Shown: positions 29,321 to 42,562 of the stretch, in pieces
Position numbering within the stretch: position 1 is the first letter of the stretch
Layout: each line of letters begins with the position of its first letter
From: Zygnema circumcarinatum
Lineage: Eukaryota > Streptophyta > Zygnematophyceae > Zygnematales > Zygnemataceae
Length of the DNA: 64,000 nt
Assembly (NCBI GenBank): GCA_037447605.1
Contig: CM074812.1
Location: forward strand, 1,746,910-1,810,909
Direction of reading: 5' to 3'
Notes under the pieces: model-generated
Databases searched by the model: none
What the model saw: the letters and a program-made list of their open reading frames with translations, nothing else
What the model was told of the DNA's origin: nothing
Translations under genes and position numbers: made by a program

Positions 29321-32300
29321 AAGAGGGAGGGGGAGAGAGGGGGAGAGAGAGGGGGAGAGAGAGAGAGAAAGAGAGAGAGAGAGTAGGCCGTACTTGATAC
29401 GAAAACTGTGGTGTTGCACACAAAAGCATAAGAGCTCCACTATGTTTGCCATCACTTCTGGAGAAATCTCGCGAGGGGACCCATCATGGTCCGGACTGTC
29501 CACGGCGCTTTTTTGCGGCGCGGATTGGTCAAATGGGCGACCACCGGTCAACGCTCCGACCAATTTGTCAACGTATTGGTCATAAAAAACTTCAAGAAAC
29601 TTATTCTTCTCCATCTGCAAGAAACAGAGGCACGGCAATCAAGTCAAAAGTACAGCATAGAGTAAGAATCAGATTACTCTAAAAAACTGCTTTCGGATCC
29701 ATATTCGATCAGATTGCGCTGTGCCCTCAATTACCTCTTCCTCCGTGAAGTCTATTCCTTGTACTCTAAAACATGGAACGAAGACGATAAAATCAAAAAC
29801 CACTCACATGTACGCAACTATATCCACAACTTCAACACTGGAATACTGGAATTGAGTAACTAAATTTGGAGCTTAGACAAGACCAGATCAAGATCTTTGG
29901 GCTGATGTTAAGGAACACCATGAGCAGACGACAGAAAAAAGCATTTCATTCAGTGGACTGCAGCAAAAAATCGCTTAAAAGTGCAGATCATGTCAAGCAA
30001 GGTGCATTCAACCACGCATATCCTATCCACGTGAAAAATGTCAACAGACGTTTTTGCCTGTCAAAAATGCAGCCACTCTTGCGAACTTACATCCACGGGC
30101 AGCGAGACACAGGGAAGTCTTACCCCCTCCATAGTATCCGGGTCCAATAAGAGCCGCAAAATCTCCAATAATTGGACTTGCAACCCCCCTTCTCCTATAG
30201 TGAGCATTCCCTTCACCTGCATGACTCAACAATCTCGGATTAGTCTACCAAAGTCTCCATGAAGTCTCTTAAACAGCCCAACTGTTTAAGAATTACTGGC
30301 CCATATTCCATAACGATGAATAACAAGACAATTCAACCAAAACTGAGAAAATTTGCAGGACATAACTCCAAGTGACCACCTTGTTTTCTTCTCTGTCCGC
30401 CCCTTTCAAACTTCAAACCTCTCCTCAGATCCGTACAAAGGAACACGACAGGGCAAGGCTTTTGAGAAAGAGCAGCCATGAAACGACTACAATTCAGGAA
30501 TCTCAGAAAGCCTAATCTGCGGAGTCGACAAAACCCAAAAACCAAACACAAAAATCGAAATTGAATAACGAAGGACAATCCTCCATTTAGGAGGATAACT
30601 GACAGCTCAACATACCAGCTGTCAGCTACAGCAGCAGTACGATCGAACTTCATGATTAAAGCTTGCTTGCTGCTTTAAAGTTAAAAGTTACTTACCAAAA
30701 GGCCATATAAAAGATGGTCAGCCTGATCCACCAGAAAGCCGCGCAAAGCAGCCGGGTCTGGGTTCAAAGTAGCCATCAAAATATCGGCCCTAAATTGAAA
30801 AAAAAGAAACCACAACAATTTCTCAGACAAGACCTTCGCAATAGTGCGAGGGTCTACCATTTTTTCTTTTCAGTGGTGGATTCACTACAGTAACAGGAAG
30901 AAATCAACCCACATTGTGTCCTCATAAACTCTCTTTGTTCAAAAACCCACTTTTCGCCACCGAAAGACCGAACCTGGCTCAAAAGAACAGGAATGCATAA
31001 TGCCCTATACAACACCCTTTTGATCTCTGCCAACATCATAGAAATATAATTTTCTCTAACAACAAATGGTCGAGACAAAAATCTTTAGCCACGACAAGCG
31101 GGAAGGTGCATGTGCAGCGCTCACCCACTCAAGCGAATGGCCTCATCCGGATGCTGCATGGTTGTAGTCACAATCTCAAATAAGCCGGCAGCGATAAGAT
31201 CGCTGGAAACCCCCCCCCCCCCCAACATCTCATCTCATCACTCTCTCTCAAATCGGAGGATAGCATCAGACTCAAGGCACAACAATATCCTGTGTGTGAG
31301 TGAGCTGGGAAACAAACAAGCATATTAAATCTCATCAGGGGAACTAAAGCTAGACAGGACAAACGGGCTACGCTGAAACTCAGCTCCAACTTTTCTAAAG
31401 AACAAAAGAGTTTCTAGAGGACTGCGAGCTCGAATGAGGAAAGAGCATGCTCACCTAAAAAGCTGATTCCGCTGTGCGGGAGGCAAATGCTTGTGCAGAT
31501 TACAAAATTCTTGCAAGAATGAGACCTGCACAGGAGCAGGAAAAAACAGCCCAACATGAAGGCCACTGTCGCATAGTCTTTAAAGACTACCTCGTTTTCA
31601 CAAAACCCAACTTACGGTCCACCTTTGTATCCTCAAACGCCTTCTTTCCTATTAAAGTCCAATTCGCCATCCAACACTCCAACACCCAACGACTAATGGC
31701 CACCGATACTATTTATCTCTGCAACATATATACATATATACATATTGCAATATCATTTCCTGCCAGATTCTGTATACAGAAAGAAAACGTGGCAAGCAGA
31801 TGGGCAGAAAGCAAGCAGTACACACCAGATCCCTCCAACTCGGCTTTGAAGGGTCGCTATTCATAAGACGCGAGAACAGGTCTGTCATGAATGGCCGGTC
31901 AATGTGTAGGCTTGTAACAACCTGAGCCATGTACACCAAAGGAGAAGGAAATGTCGATAGCATGACTCTGATGAAATCCTCGTGATTACAGAAACAGCAA
32001 AGAACATTGCAGCCGGTAATCGTTCGAACGGGTTCACAGAGATCAATGGGAAGGGAGCTAACCTCAAGACTGTTGAAAAGCATGAGAGAATTGAAGGTGC
32101 CCGACGTTTGATCATCCAATACACGCGGAAGAATGACATCCTGTCAGAGCAGACAGAATCAACGCATCAGCCAGGAATAAAGTTTCCAAACCAAACCAGC
32201 AGAGTTTAATCTTGGTCGGCATAAAATGAACGATATGTACTAGTTAATCGAAAAAAGATGTGCAATGCGCATTCTGCACGTGGCTATCCACGTGAGCATA

Positions 32301-35300
32301 TGTCCGCACACAGATTTGAGCAGCGTTGTCAACAAGGAAAAAAGTGACAAAAACTGATCATTTAACCAGAATTTCAAAAGCAGGACAAAGCTTCCATGTT
32401 CTGACGGAGCATAAAACCAATCACACAAAATAGGCAATGAATGCTATCACATGAGGAAGACCCAAAGAGTAGATAAAACTCAAAAAATTCCAATCTGCTA
32501 TACAAAGCCCAATATCATTTATGCCGAGTCATGCAAATCACTTGGCCTATGGAATATGACAGACAGGTGGGCAATAAACGGAAGATGAAGCACCTTTATG
32601 TAGCCAATCCTATAAGTCTGGTGAATCTTCGAAAGCACCGCCGGATCACGAATTGGAACAGCCTGACATATCCAGCACAGTTACTAGTCATTGCCAAAAC
32701 AATAACTTGGTTATTGGTTATTGGTTGTATTTCCGATACACAACCAAGTCACTTAAAAAAGCGAATAAGGTTGAGTTGCTCTATCTGGATTTGATTTACA
32801 CGCGACGTGAGCTTGAACCAGTTCTCGATTTGCAAAAGCACATCCGCAAATGGAAGGCTTATTAACTCTTTCTCTTAGACTTAAACTTTACATACGCGAG
32901 GGTTATGGCAGATATTCACCTCCTTAAAGACCACCTGCTCTTTCAAGTAAGCACGATGGTTTTGACGCTCCGCCAGCTCCGGATCATCTGCAAATACAGG
33001 AAGCAGGAGATGTTCACATGCCAATAATCTCATGTTTCCCAACAAGAAGTATTACGTAGAACTTTAAGAGCTATCTCATACGTAGTTATCTAAATAAGTA
33101 TGTCAATTTAAGCAACAGCGAACGCTCTTAGGCAGAAACGTGCGGGAGATCTTCAGCGACTTTATTTTCAGGATCAAATAGTAGACTGACATTCGAGGGC
33201 GCCAACAACGTCCATGATTACTTCATCACTGAAAAGGAGGTCAAAAAGTCGCCCGTCGTTAAGTAAAACTGCAAAACACGATGAAGAAAATCCCATGCAA
33301 GCATCACTATAGATCCAAAGAAAAAAAAAACCCAATGAAGTTGAAGGACAGTCAAAAAGAAAATACTACAACCGTTTTGAAACTGCTGAGCCTATGCAAG
33401 ATTCAATCACTGCATAGACAATTGGATTAGCCAAAACAAAAATAATTACTACCATAAACTGCGCATGCAACTGACTCCAGAGGACATCACAAATCCCTTC
33501 CCTCAGAAATTAATGAAGGTGCTAAAATCTCGTTTCACTAAAGCTGACCGATCTATCATGCGACAGAAAGAGCAGGTGAAAAATGCCCTACTTAGGCCTT
33601 TCACAATTTTATAGAGATGATGAAGGCCTTCTATATTCTCGAGGTCTTCGCAGACCCTGAATTGCTCCAGTATTCTCCCAACATAGTTCCGCTGCCACAG
33701 CGAAAGGAAAAAAAAATGAATGTAAAGTGCAATGTGAATGCATATGTGGATATACATGATTGCGAACACCATCTGCAACAAGGCAGGCCATTCCTTCCTG
33801 CCTAACCCGCATCCCGTACACGAGACAAAAAGCAATGAAACAGAAGGCACCGATGAAATACATAACTCTTAATAGCTTATATTAAAGTAAAAGCAAAAAG
33901 AAGTTGGTTGGCATCTGGCTTTCCTTGGTGACTCCGCTCTCGTTTACCCTTTCTACAAGGAATGCTATTTTTATCACCCGTCTCTTAAGAAAAGAGAAAG
34001 AGACTCACATCTCGCAAAAGCATTGATGCGACCCGATCCCGATGGTAAGGTGCAATATCAGTGACACTCTGAAATCAATCCCCAAAGACCCAAGTGATAT
34101 CATCGTCTTTATCTGAATTTGATTAGATGAAGCTCCCATTAAAGCACTTGGAGAAAAGTCAATTTCGTTACCATGGCCCTGATGAGGGTTATGTACAAGT
34201 TCCTCTCGAAACTGCAAGCGATGTACCTTAACGATCTGATAAAGATTCTTCAGGTCCACAGGTGGAAGATCCATAATATCTCGATTACCACCGTCAGGAA
34301 GCGCATCATCTGCCAAAAACATTGCTATCAGTAAAGCCACATCTCGCAATCTCTCCTCACTCCTAAAACAGCGGCCTAATCTGAACCTGCATCACTTCAA
34401 CAGCTTCATGTTTGTAGCAGTCAGAAGCTAACTTTAACTTGTGACCAGCTTCAGTGACTGCAGTTGGCTGCAAGCAAGACCTCCAATAAGGATAAGGATA
34501 AGGATGACATCTGCATTACCCACCATCATCTTGTGAAGTGCCTGAATGCTCCAAGTCATCTGCAAGTTGTCGTGGTCCCGCGTCCAGAGCTGTGATGAAA
34601 CATTCAATTTGCGGAGTGTGAGAAAATAATCTAATACAGCGGACTAAGTCCATAACAGAGTCCCACAAAAAGGTTGCAGACATAACAATAACAAAACGAT
34701 GTTCATAATTGGGGTTAAGTTGGCACTTGCAAAGTCTGTCTGCCGCAAAAAGATTGTCTTGTGTGCTAAACTTACATGCTCGCCATGCCTTAGGAAACCA
34801 TGTAGAAAACTAAGTCACTATTTCAGCTGCCCATGAGATATTCTAAGAAGTGACAGACTTACATGCCACATTGGGGAACTGGCTTTGCCGTTGAACAGTA
34901 CAAATCTGCTCCCTGCGAATATCGGACACTTCTGTTAGAGGAACCAGCAATGTCAAACTTTGAACGAATTGCAAACTTGACCGGAAGAGAGATGGCAAAA
35001 ACGTTGGAATAAGAGAACGACGACCACATACCAAATGTAAGCACAACCCATTGTCTCTTGAAAGCTGAGGGCCAAGTCTGTGGCCACTTCAGGATCGGTC
35101 CATGATATAATAGTATCTGTTCATGTCAGCCATATTCAAATAGGAATAAATATAAACGCTTCTCAGCAATTAAAGACTATCAATATCGGTACTTTCGAAA
35201 AAATGATGACAATACGGACTATCCAACAAAGACCAGAATGAATTCATCCCACCATGTGTTTCATCATACGACGGGACTGGACGGGGACTCCTTCCATTGT

Positions 35301-36592
35301 TGATTTGGTGGGACTTGAACGAACACAGGCAAACAGCTCTACTGATCTCAATGGACTTTGGAATGCTTGCTCTAACCAGGCACAGCTGAGAAAATGCGAA
35401 AGCTCCATGATCCTGAGACCACCTTCACTGACTAAGCAGCCATGCTCAAATACCTTCTTGCCTCTGGTAGATATCATCTGCTGATATGCGATGAACCAGC
35501 AACGTTGCATGGTCATCTTCGTCAATGACCACGAGACCGACAGCATCCGAACGCTGCATGCCACCAGAGAAACAAATAATTCTTCTCATCTACATTTAGC
35601 TTTGCGCCCTCTCCACACGAACAGAAACTTGCAATGGACAAGAGGTTAAACTGACCAAACTGCGAGCGCTACGTTAGTTCCGAAATGCTGGAAAACCTAG
35701 ACCAACAAAGAGACTACAAGGGCTCTTCCAAGTCTGAGCGTTGCAATGTTGTGCCTCCATTCCCAAGAACCTGTGGGAAAGCAAGTGAAGTTATTCTGGC
35801 AAACTTACTTCGAGATACTCAACCGACACGTGGCCTGTGCCTTTATCATCCCACTTCCCGTCGTCGTTCAGACGATAGACCTTCACCCGCTGTTCACCAT
35901 TCACGCAGGAAAAGGTAAAATCAGATAAATCGACAGCAGGCTCTCGTTTAGAATGACCACAACCCCATTCTTTGCAGACTGAGATGTGGTACGCGACATT
36001 CTACTTTACAAACACCACCGAGACCTTATGACAGAAAATCCGTCAATTGCAGAGATCCGGTAACACTCCTAGCCCTGTATGATCTCCCACTATGATTGCC
36101 TTAGCATGCACAAGAAAATGGTGCTTGTACATGTAAAGTGCCGTCTCCTTAAGAATACAATTCACATTCGGATAAAAATAGGTCAACGAGGTAATCTCTC
36201 ATCCCTTCCAGAAGAGGACCTATTGATAAGTCAAACCGTGAGCACTTTAGATCGTATTGCCGAAGTCCTATTCATGCTACTCTTCTCAATCGAACAATCT
36301 GAATGGCAAGGACGTGATTTTCACTTGCAAGTATCGGTACTGCGAACAGAATTCATGCAGGAAAGGATATCGCGAAGTTGTTTTTCATCTTTCTCGAGCA
36401 TACACAACACCAACGAGTAGCTTGAAAGCCGTCCATATCCCTGAAAGCTCCTCTCCTCGGCAAGCTACAAACACAAGCCCTAATCACACCAAGAAGCCCG
36501 AAACACACCTCTGTTTGCAGAATGTTAAAATCAGAAGCACGATAACGAACCTGCAGGTAATTGGACTCCATCGCAGAGCCCTGGTTCGACAT
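25997..36592 (-). CDS. PP4R3: Serine/threonine-protein phosphatase 4 regulatory subunit 3 (PP4R3/SMEK/PSY2), about 26 exons
   Basis: Exons match the SMEK family end to end. Verified in-frame exons: 36592-36551, 35889-35809 ([20 protein letters not shown], the N-terminal PH/RanBD-like EVH1 fold), 35553-35454, 35116-35032, 34912-34863, 34589-34524, 34309-34227, 34068-34009, 33691-33592 ([20 protein letters not shown]), 33268-33191, 32987-32920, 32662-32594 ([15 protein letters not shown]), 32140-32063, 31921-31826 and about 31525-31456. Further exons lie near 31125-31210, 30695-30790, 30130-30225, 29735-29770, 29390-29615, 28690-28800 ([15 protein letters not shown]), 28395-28560 ([20 protein letters not shown]), 27960-28085, 27624-27810 (EENYFNEDR) and 27255-27370. 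The last exon, about 27020-25997, starts [15 protein letters not shown] and continues into a long disordered tail. The protein targets PP4 to substrates in DNA-repair and developmental signalling. The tail of about 340 residues is long and poorly conserved. The ATG at 36592 was chosen because it precedes a clean 5' splice site. Confidence 0.93.
27447..27645. repeat. 89-bp tandem duplication spanning a PP4R3 5' splice site
   Basis: A unit containing the last about 20 coding bases (AACGAGGACAG) plus the start of the intron is repeated with a period of 89 bases: exon end at 27624 and its copy at 27535. The copies differ at a few positions. Both retain a GTAT 5' splice-site sequence. Confidence 0.85.
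29250..29383. repeat. (GA)n microsatellite in PP4R3 intron
   Basis: GA and GGGGA repeats of about 130 bases, directly beside the exon ending near 29390. On the transcript it is a (CT)n tract starting just after the 5' splice site. Confidence 0.95.
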
Positions 36593-37679
36593 GGATACCC
36601 TCCTTATTGTTCCCACTCAAGCAAACGCAATAGCTTGAACAGACTCAAACGATACCAACACTTGATTCTCCAACACGCCCAGCTACACCGGTCGCAAACC
36701 ACCCCTCAATTGGCGCCTCCAGGCCTCAATAGAGTGCCAAACGGGTGCGCAGAGCCGCGTAGCAGTGCCTGCAGTGGTCTCCGCCCTCCATGGCCAGCCC
36801 TTCCTCTCTCCCCACCCCAACGCCTCCTCCTCCAGCCCTTGGCGCGGGAAAACCAATTTGTCAAACCTGCGCCACCTCATGGAACCTCACGTCACATGCA
36901 CGCCGTTTTTGTTATAGTTACTGTAACAGGCTAGCTCTCAGTGTAACCGTAACTGCAACGTTCTGCGAGAAAATGGAGCACAGAACTGTAAAGTCAACTG
37001 AACAGTCGATAACGGCTGACCAATAGGGCACGAGAATGACTGGCTAAACGCTAACCAGCGATGGACGGTTCTGACTGACTAAAATGACAACCTAAACTTC
37101 GTAAGGTATATCTCAGTCATAGTCACCTTAAAGCATGAAATTGCATGGTACGGCACTGCACAGTTTTTACTGCCGAGAAAATGGGAACGAACATGAGAGC
37201 AAACATGAGGTTATGAAGCAAAGTTCAGCTCATAGCTTGTTTGATTCGTCCCAAGTTCCATTGTGATCGGTTTGGTTATTTGTGGTTCTCCATCTTGTTG
37301 TAACTTTCCATGTGCATTTCATGGCATCCAGGAGTTCAATGCTAAATCCATCCCCAATTGGTGCATTCACACATCTACCATGAATACATACAATCTTACA
37401 TTGTTTTCATGCCACCCAAGTTGCCAAGCGAGGCCCACAACTCTCCTAGAAGCCACAAAGAGATATTTTCGAGCGCGGGCGAAGCTCATCCGTTCGGCCA
37501 CGTCGCTCCAATCTCATGATAAGGAGCTACAGCAGTTTAGTGCTACAGAATTTTCCCCGCTACAGCCACCCACTGCGCGCTACAGCCCAGAGCCACCCTC
37601 CGTTCTATCCTTCAAGCCGCGCCTCCATGGCGGAGGCTCCCCCCTCCCCGCTCCAGAAACCCTAACCCTAATTGGCGTG
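36593..37679. other. Divergent intergenic region PP4R3 / PPR gene
   Basis: Probable shared promoter region of two divergent genes. It carries copy 3 of the dispersed repeat (37281-37356). An open frame runs through from 37263 into the PPR gene, but its first part overlaps that repeat and is unlikely to be coding. Confidence 0.55.
37281..37356. repeat. Dispersed repeat, copy 3 (diverged)
   Basis: It shares with the copies near 7.1 and 41.9 kb the word order TGTGGTTCTCCAT, CCATGTGCATTTCATGGC and GAGTTCAATGC, with scattered substitutions. It lies in the 5' region of the PPR gene. Confidence 0.55.
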
Positions 37680-40600
37680 ATGGTGGGAATTAGCATTGCC
37701 AGTGGCCCCTTTGCAGGCTGCTGGCAGCAGCACGCTGCACATTACCTGGTGGAACGTGTGAATTCTGTGTCTTTTCGAGCCCACCAAGACCAAGACGTAA
37801 ACTGCAGCTATAGTTGCAGTTCTAAGGCGAGCTTAAGGGCCGAGAAGAGGTGGGGTGGGGGGCAAGAGTGCTGCGGAAGCATCAGCCATGGCTGCAGCTG
37901 TACGCTGCGTCGAACATTGCCATCGGTGAGAACGGCAGCGAGCCTGGCAACAGGCCTGGCTGTTAGAGAAACAGCACAGAGAAGCTCCTCGGGAAGGTAT
38001 GAGGAGTCGTCATGGCCAGCCATGGAGGTCGAGCGGATGCGGTCGCGGTCTTCTCTGCATCGATGTGAGGAGGGGGAGGACGCGGAGGCCTTGGCTGGGG
38101 GGGTGGACGAGAGCAGGACTGCGAGGCATCGCAGTGCGGTGTTCTTTTCGGAAGCGGAACCAAGTTGCAGAGGAGACGAGGAGGAAGCGGCGGTAGGTTC
38201 TACACAAGGAGGAGGGCAAAATAGGGGGAAGGTGTGGAGACTAAGACGGAGAACTTCTGCAACGAGTGAGAGAGAATTCGAGCCCGCAAAGGATGAGGGC
38301 TGGCAGCGGCTGAATGGAGCAAAGGGCGGCAGCATTAGCAAGGACAGCGCAGCTGTGAAGTGGAGCGGAAGGAGAAGTAGTGCTAGCGGTGCAATGGAGA
38401 TGAGCATCGTAGAAAAAGAGGGTCATTGGAACAGCCGGAGCAGCGATGGTGCGCAACTAGTGAAGGAGGTTCATTCATCTGTGCAGGGGTTAAGCAATAC
38501 CGGGAAGTCTGCAGGAGCAGTTGGAGAAGCAGCAGAGGCACCCATGGCAGACAGAGGGAGCCTCTCACCTGCTGCCAGCAGACTGCTGACGCGTCTGACA
38601 AGCGGAACTGAGTCTGTGGAAGCACTTTTGGAAGCGGAAGGAGAGGCCCTGTCTAGTGCAGAAATAGGGCATTTGCTCCGAATTCTCAGCCGAAATTCGA
38701 AGGGAACCTGGCAGTTGGCGCTTCAAGTATTCAATTGGGGGAAGAAGACTGGAGTAGGTATAGACGAGGAAAACACCGCGACTCTATTGAAGATTTTAGG
38801 TCAAACGTCTCTTTCAAAGGTAAGCAATTTAATCCTGTTTGCTCCCCATGCTGTCGCACTTCAAGGTTGCGGGATGCTCAAAACACACGCTCAGTTGAAT
38901 GATCGGAAAAAATCGAAACCCAACAATAAATTGTTGAATTCCGCATGGCGTCTAATTCAAAGCTTTTCTGCGTATTAAATTTCTGCTTCCCTGTGCAACA
39001 GAAGGGCTCAGTGTTGCTCAGACATAGTTCCTTTCAGGAAACCTCAAAAACTTTCGAAAGAGTCGTTGTAGAAACATAGTCCTACCATGATTCATCTAGA
39101 GATATATGCTTGGGTCCCCACCTCCTGTAATAGATTAATAAATGATGATTGTAGATGTTGTATTGAGTAAGTCCCTGTGAAATACCTTTCAATCCTTGTT
39201 AAAGCTTTTGAAACCTTTGAGCTATGGATCTTTTGCATTTGTGTTGTACGTTATTATACCTATACCATGTCCCTATTTTCTCTATGAATAATTTAGCTGG
39301 GTAAACATCATACCAATTGAGGACATGTCAGTTTCCTCAAAGTGCTGTTGTTAAGACAGAATTAGCATAGGCTCTTCCGTATAGAGCCTGACTAGTCATG
39401 GCTCTGAAACCCGTTATGCAGGCGGAGGAGGTGTTTAGTTCTTTGCAGGCTGAAGGGTACACTCCAGGTGTGTATGCTTACACCAGCATGATAAGGGCCC
39501 ATGCGAGGGCTGGGCAGTACAGGAAGGCACTGGCTGTGTTCAATCTGCTGCAAGAAAGGGGTATTCAACCTACTCTGGTAACATATAATATAGTGCTCAA
39601 GGTTTACGGGCAGTTGGGGAATAGTTGGCCTCAGATTTCTGCTCTCCTGGCCGAGATAAAGGCACGGGGTCTGAAGCCTGATGTATACACTTACAACACG
39701 GTTATTGGAGCGTGTGCAAGGGGTCGACTCTGTGATGAAGCGGAAGCTGCCTTGGAAGAGATGCGTATGCTGGAGGATGGAATGCAACCAGACATTGTTA
39801 CATATAATGCGCTTCTAGAATGTTATGGAAAGGCGGGACGACTGGATGACGCTCGACAGGTACTGAATAGGATGGTGGATGCCGGCTTGCAGCCTAACAC
39901 TCTAACTTTAAACCAGCTGATCAAGGCATATAGCTGCCAAGGCCAGTTTGAAGAAGCATGGGGTTTTTATGAACAGATGCATCAGCAAGGTTTAAGCCCT
40001 GACGTCTTCACCTATTCCACACTACTTGTGGCCTGCGGAAGAGCAGGGCAGGTAGCCAAAGCAGCAAACATGTACAAGTCTATGAAACAGAGCAATTGCA
40101 AGCCAAACCTTTATGTTTACAACGCGTTGATTGATCTTTACGGTAAGAGAGGTAAATTGAAGGAGATGGCCTCCGTATTTCAGGACCTTCAGAAGAGTGG
40201 ATTCACTCCTGATATAGTCACTTTCAATAGTCTACTACACGCGTATGGCCATGAGGGAGACTATGAAGATTTGTGGCGGACATTGGGGCATATGCAGAGA
40301 GCCCAGTGCCCATTTACGCAATGGACTTACAACATCCTCATTGATGCTTATGGCCGCTGCGGAATGCCAGTGGAAGCTAAGGGAGTGTTTCACCAAATGC
40401 TGAAGGCAGGTTATGCACCCTGCTCCGCTACCTTCACGTCTCTTCTTGCCGTATATGGGAGAGAGGGGGAGTGGGAGGAAGCTGAAGCTGCCATTCGGCA
40501 AATGAGGCAGGCAGGAGTGACACCCGGGGAGGAAGCACATGCTTGTCGGCTGCATGCATATGCAAACTCTGGGAGAGCAGATCTGCTGCGACATGCAGAG

Positions 40601-41648
40601 AGGCAGTTAAGGGCTTCAGGGCAGCTGCCATCAGATAGCCATGTGCTGCATCAAGCATTGGTGCTTGCTTATTGCCGAATCGGTGATGCAGAATTGGCCG
40701 AGCGAGCATTTGAGGAGCTTGTCCAGCAAGGGCATAGTCCTGAATTGGAAGTCTTTAATGCCCTTCTCTTCATGTACGGAAAGACTGGCCGTTCAGAACA
40801 TGTGCAGCGCATGTTTGAAAGGATTGAAGCTGCGGACCTCTCACCTGACACAGTGACGTATAATTGTCTGATCGGACTCTATGGCCGGCAGGGCCTTTAT
40901 AATGAGGCTGAGAAGGTTTTGCGAGTCATGGAAACTGCGGGTGTGCCACCAAATCATGTCACTTTCAACTCTCTTATTTTTGCCTTTTGGTATGTCTTTC
41001 TTCCTCCTGCCATTTTGGAGCCCATATGTAGATGCGTAAGATAGATGTATAAGTTATTATAACATAGCATAAGATGGTGATTTTCTCACCTCAGCCTGTG
41101 TATGGGGTTTGCAGCAAGCACGGTCACATACAGGAGGCTGTACGGATTTTCTATGAGATGCGAGCTGCTGGAGTGAGGGCGACGGAGTTCACTCTCAGCA
41201 CCTTCATCTCCTACTGCACTTCTGGCAGCTCACAGGAGGCGCTGCGTGTCATTGACTTTCTGCAAAGTGAAGGCTTTCGGTGAGCATTTTGTAGCTATCT
41301 TCATTCTCAATCGAAGATACCATATCATATCCCATTGTTTTGGCCCCCTTCCTGCAGGCCCACTTCTGATCCATGTCTGTTCATGTGAATTGCTTTAAGA
41401 GAAAGGGATCGTGAAAGCCCCATTTCCTTTGTCTCTCAAATTTATCATTATTTGGATGCCCTGACCTGACGCTTCAAACGACCCCATTCTATACTGTGTT
41501 GTTTAGGTTGTCGGAGCCTTTGAAGAAAAGGAGGTCGGTTGCGCAGCTTGAATTTGAGGAACAGATGCTGAAGGGGTCCTGGAGGAGGAATGCCTCCGAT
41601 TTGCGACCGCGATTAATTCAGGATACAACTACCCACTTCAGAGGGTAA
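37680..41648 (+). CDS. P-class pentatricopeptide repeat (PPR) protein, At5g02860-like (4 exons)
   Basis: Exons: start uncertain to 38819, then 39422-40989, 41115-41279 and 41507-41648, all joining in frame. Exons 2-4 encode 624 residues with about sixteen 35-residue PPR motifs in unbroken P-type order (TYNIVLKVYGQLGNSW, DVYTYNTVIGACARG, DIVTYNALLECYGKAGRLDD). The repeat order and the extra conserved block PTLVTYNIVLKVYGQLGNSW follow plant At5g02860. The tail SEPLKKRRSVAQLEFEEQ is basic. P-class PPRs bind organelle RNA, one base per repeat, to stabilise or splice transcripts. The N-terminal exon is long and Ser/Gly-rich. I chose the ATG at 37680 (about 1004 residues); later in-frame ATGs, for example MEMSIVEKEG, are possible. 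No E, DYW or SMR domain is seen. Confidence 0.9.
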
Positions 41649-41946
41649 AGATAGTTAGATTCGCAGTGTGCAGAAATGGTAGAAGCGCAGTAGAGTTAGA
41701 TGGCATATGGCTTGCGTGCAGTCCCCTCCCTCGTACGGCATTGGGGACAATTGCAGCATAGAGTTCATAAATGGTAGGTGTGTGCTTATGGGTCTTCTGG
41801 TATTCCCCCTGAAAGCTCTTTTTGAATGTGTCTGTGGCTCACACTTCTTACTTTCAGGGGCTGCCTTGGCTCCTTTATGCCTATTTTTTTTTCTTTCCTC
41901 AACATCAACGCCTTTGCACGATCACCTTCAACGCCTTTGTGATGAT

Positions 41947-42025
41947 CCTCGTGGTTCCCCATGATGCTGATCTTGTCCATGTACATTTGATGGCCTCGCC
42001 ATAGTGAGATAAATGCCACATCCCC
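41947..42025. repeat. Dispersed repeat, copy 2
   Basis: Close match to the copy at 7111-7185: CCTCGTGGTTCCCCATG and a shared CCATGTACATTTGATGGCC word, followed by CTCGCCATAGTGAG against CTCGCCATCGTGAG. The orientation is the same. Confidence 0.75.
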
Positions 42026-42334
42026 TTCCCTTTCCATGATATCATACATCTTATGAGCTGCTGTTTCCTCGCACATCCGAAATTCCATGAGGACCTCTAC
42101 GCAAGCGCCATTGACCTTCAATATGGTTCATAGCAGTGTGATTTGGGTTTGGAAGTCGACGAAAAAACTGTAATCGTTTGGAAGTAAAACTAGGAAACCC
42201 ATCTCAATGTTCATTGTTTTGTCTGAAACCGAAGTTTAAAAAAAAAAAAAAAATTTTACAGAAGGCCTTAGTTCAGCCTTCCGAGTGAGTGGCCTCTGCT
42301 TTTGGAACTTCAAAACTCGATATTCTTACAATAT

Positions 42335-42420
42335 TGAAGTTTTGCGACACGATATATCGCAGTATATCGTGAATACGATATCTCGATGTAGGGTCTCATC
42401 TCGGTTCGATTCGATACGTC
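42335..42420. promoter_or_regulatory. TATATCG/CGATAT motif cluster upstream of BUD13
   Basis: ACACGATATATCGCAG, TATATCGTGAATACGATATC and TTCGATTCGATACG occur within 90 bases, 140-230 bases upstream of the BUD13 ATG. The words match those in the clusters at 16.9 and 57.2 kb. Confidence 0.4.
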
Positions 42421-42562
42421 TCTGCTTGCTCAGCTTTCAGACCACCTTTGTGGTTTGCTCTCCTCCTTCTAAACTTTTTTCTTCTTCTGGAAAAAGGGTA
42501 AGAGATGATGCAATAGAGGGAGAGGTAAGGATTTGAAGGTTTTCGGAGTGCCTGCTGTGAAG

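Larger units (their letters stand above)
41649..42562. other. Intergenic region PPR gene / BUD13
   Basis: It contains the 3' UTR of the PPR gene, copy 2 of the dispersed repeat and, near its right end, a TATATCG cluster likely within the BUD13 promoter. An open frame on the minus strand across the repeat is not taken as a gene. Confidence 0.55.

Noticed and set aside
37263-37679. N-terminal extension of the PPR open frame
   Set aside because: It overlaps a diverged repeat copy and adds no targeting-like or conserved sequence. A later ATG is preferred.
37808-38407. Minus-strand frame of about 200 codons opposite PPR exon 1
   Set aside because: Antisense shadow of a GC-rich coding exon with no recognisable domain.
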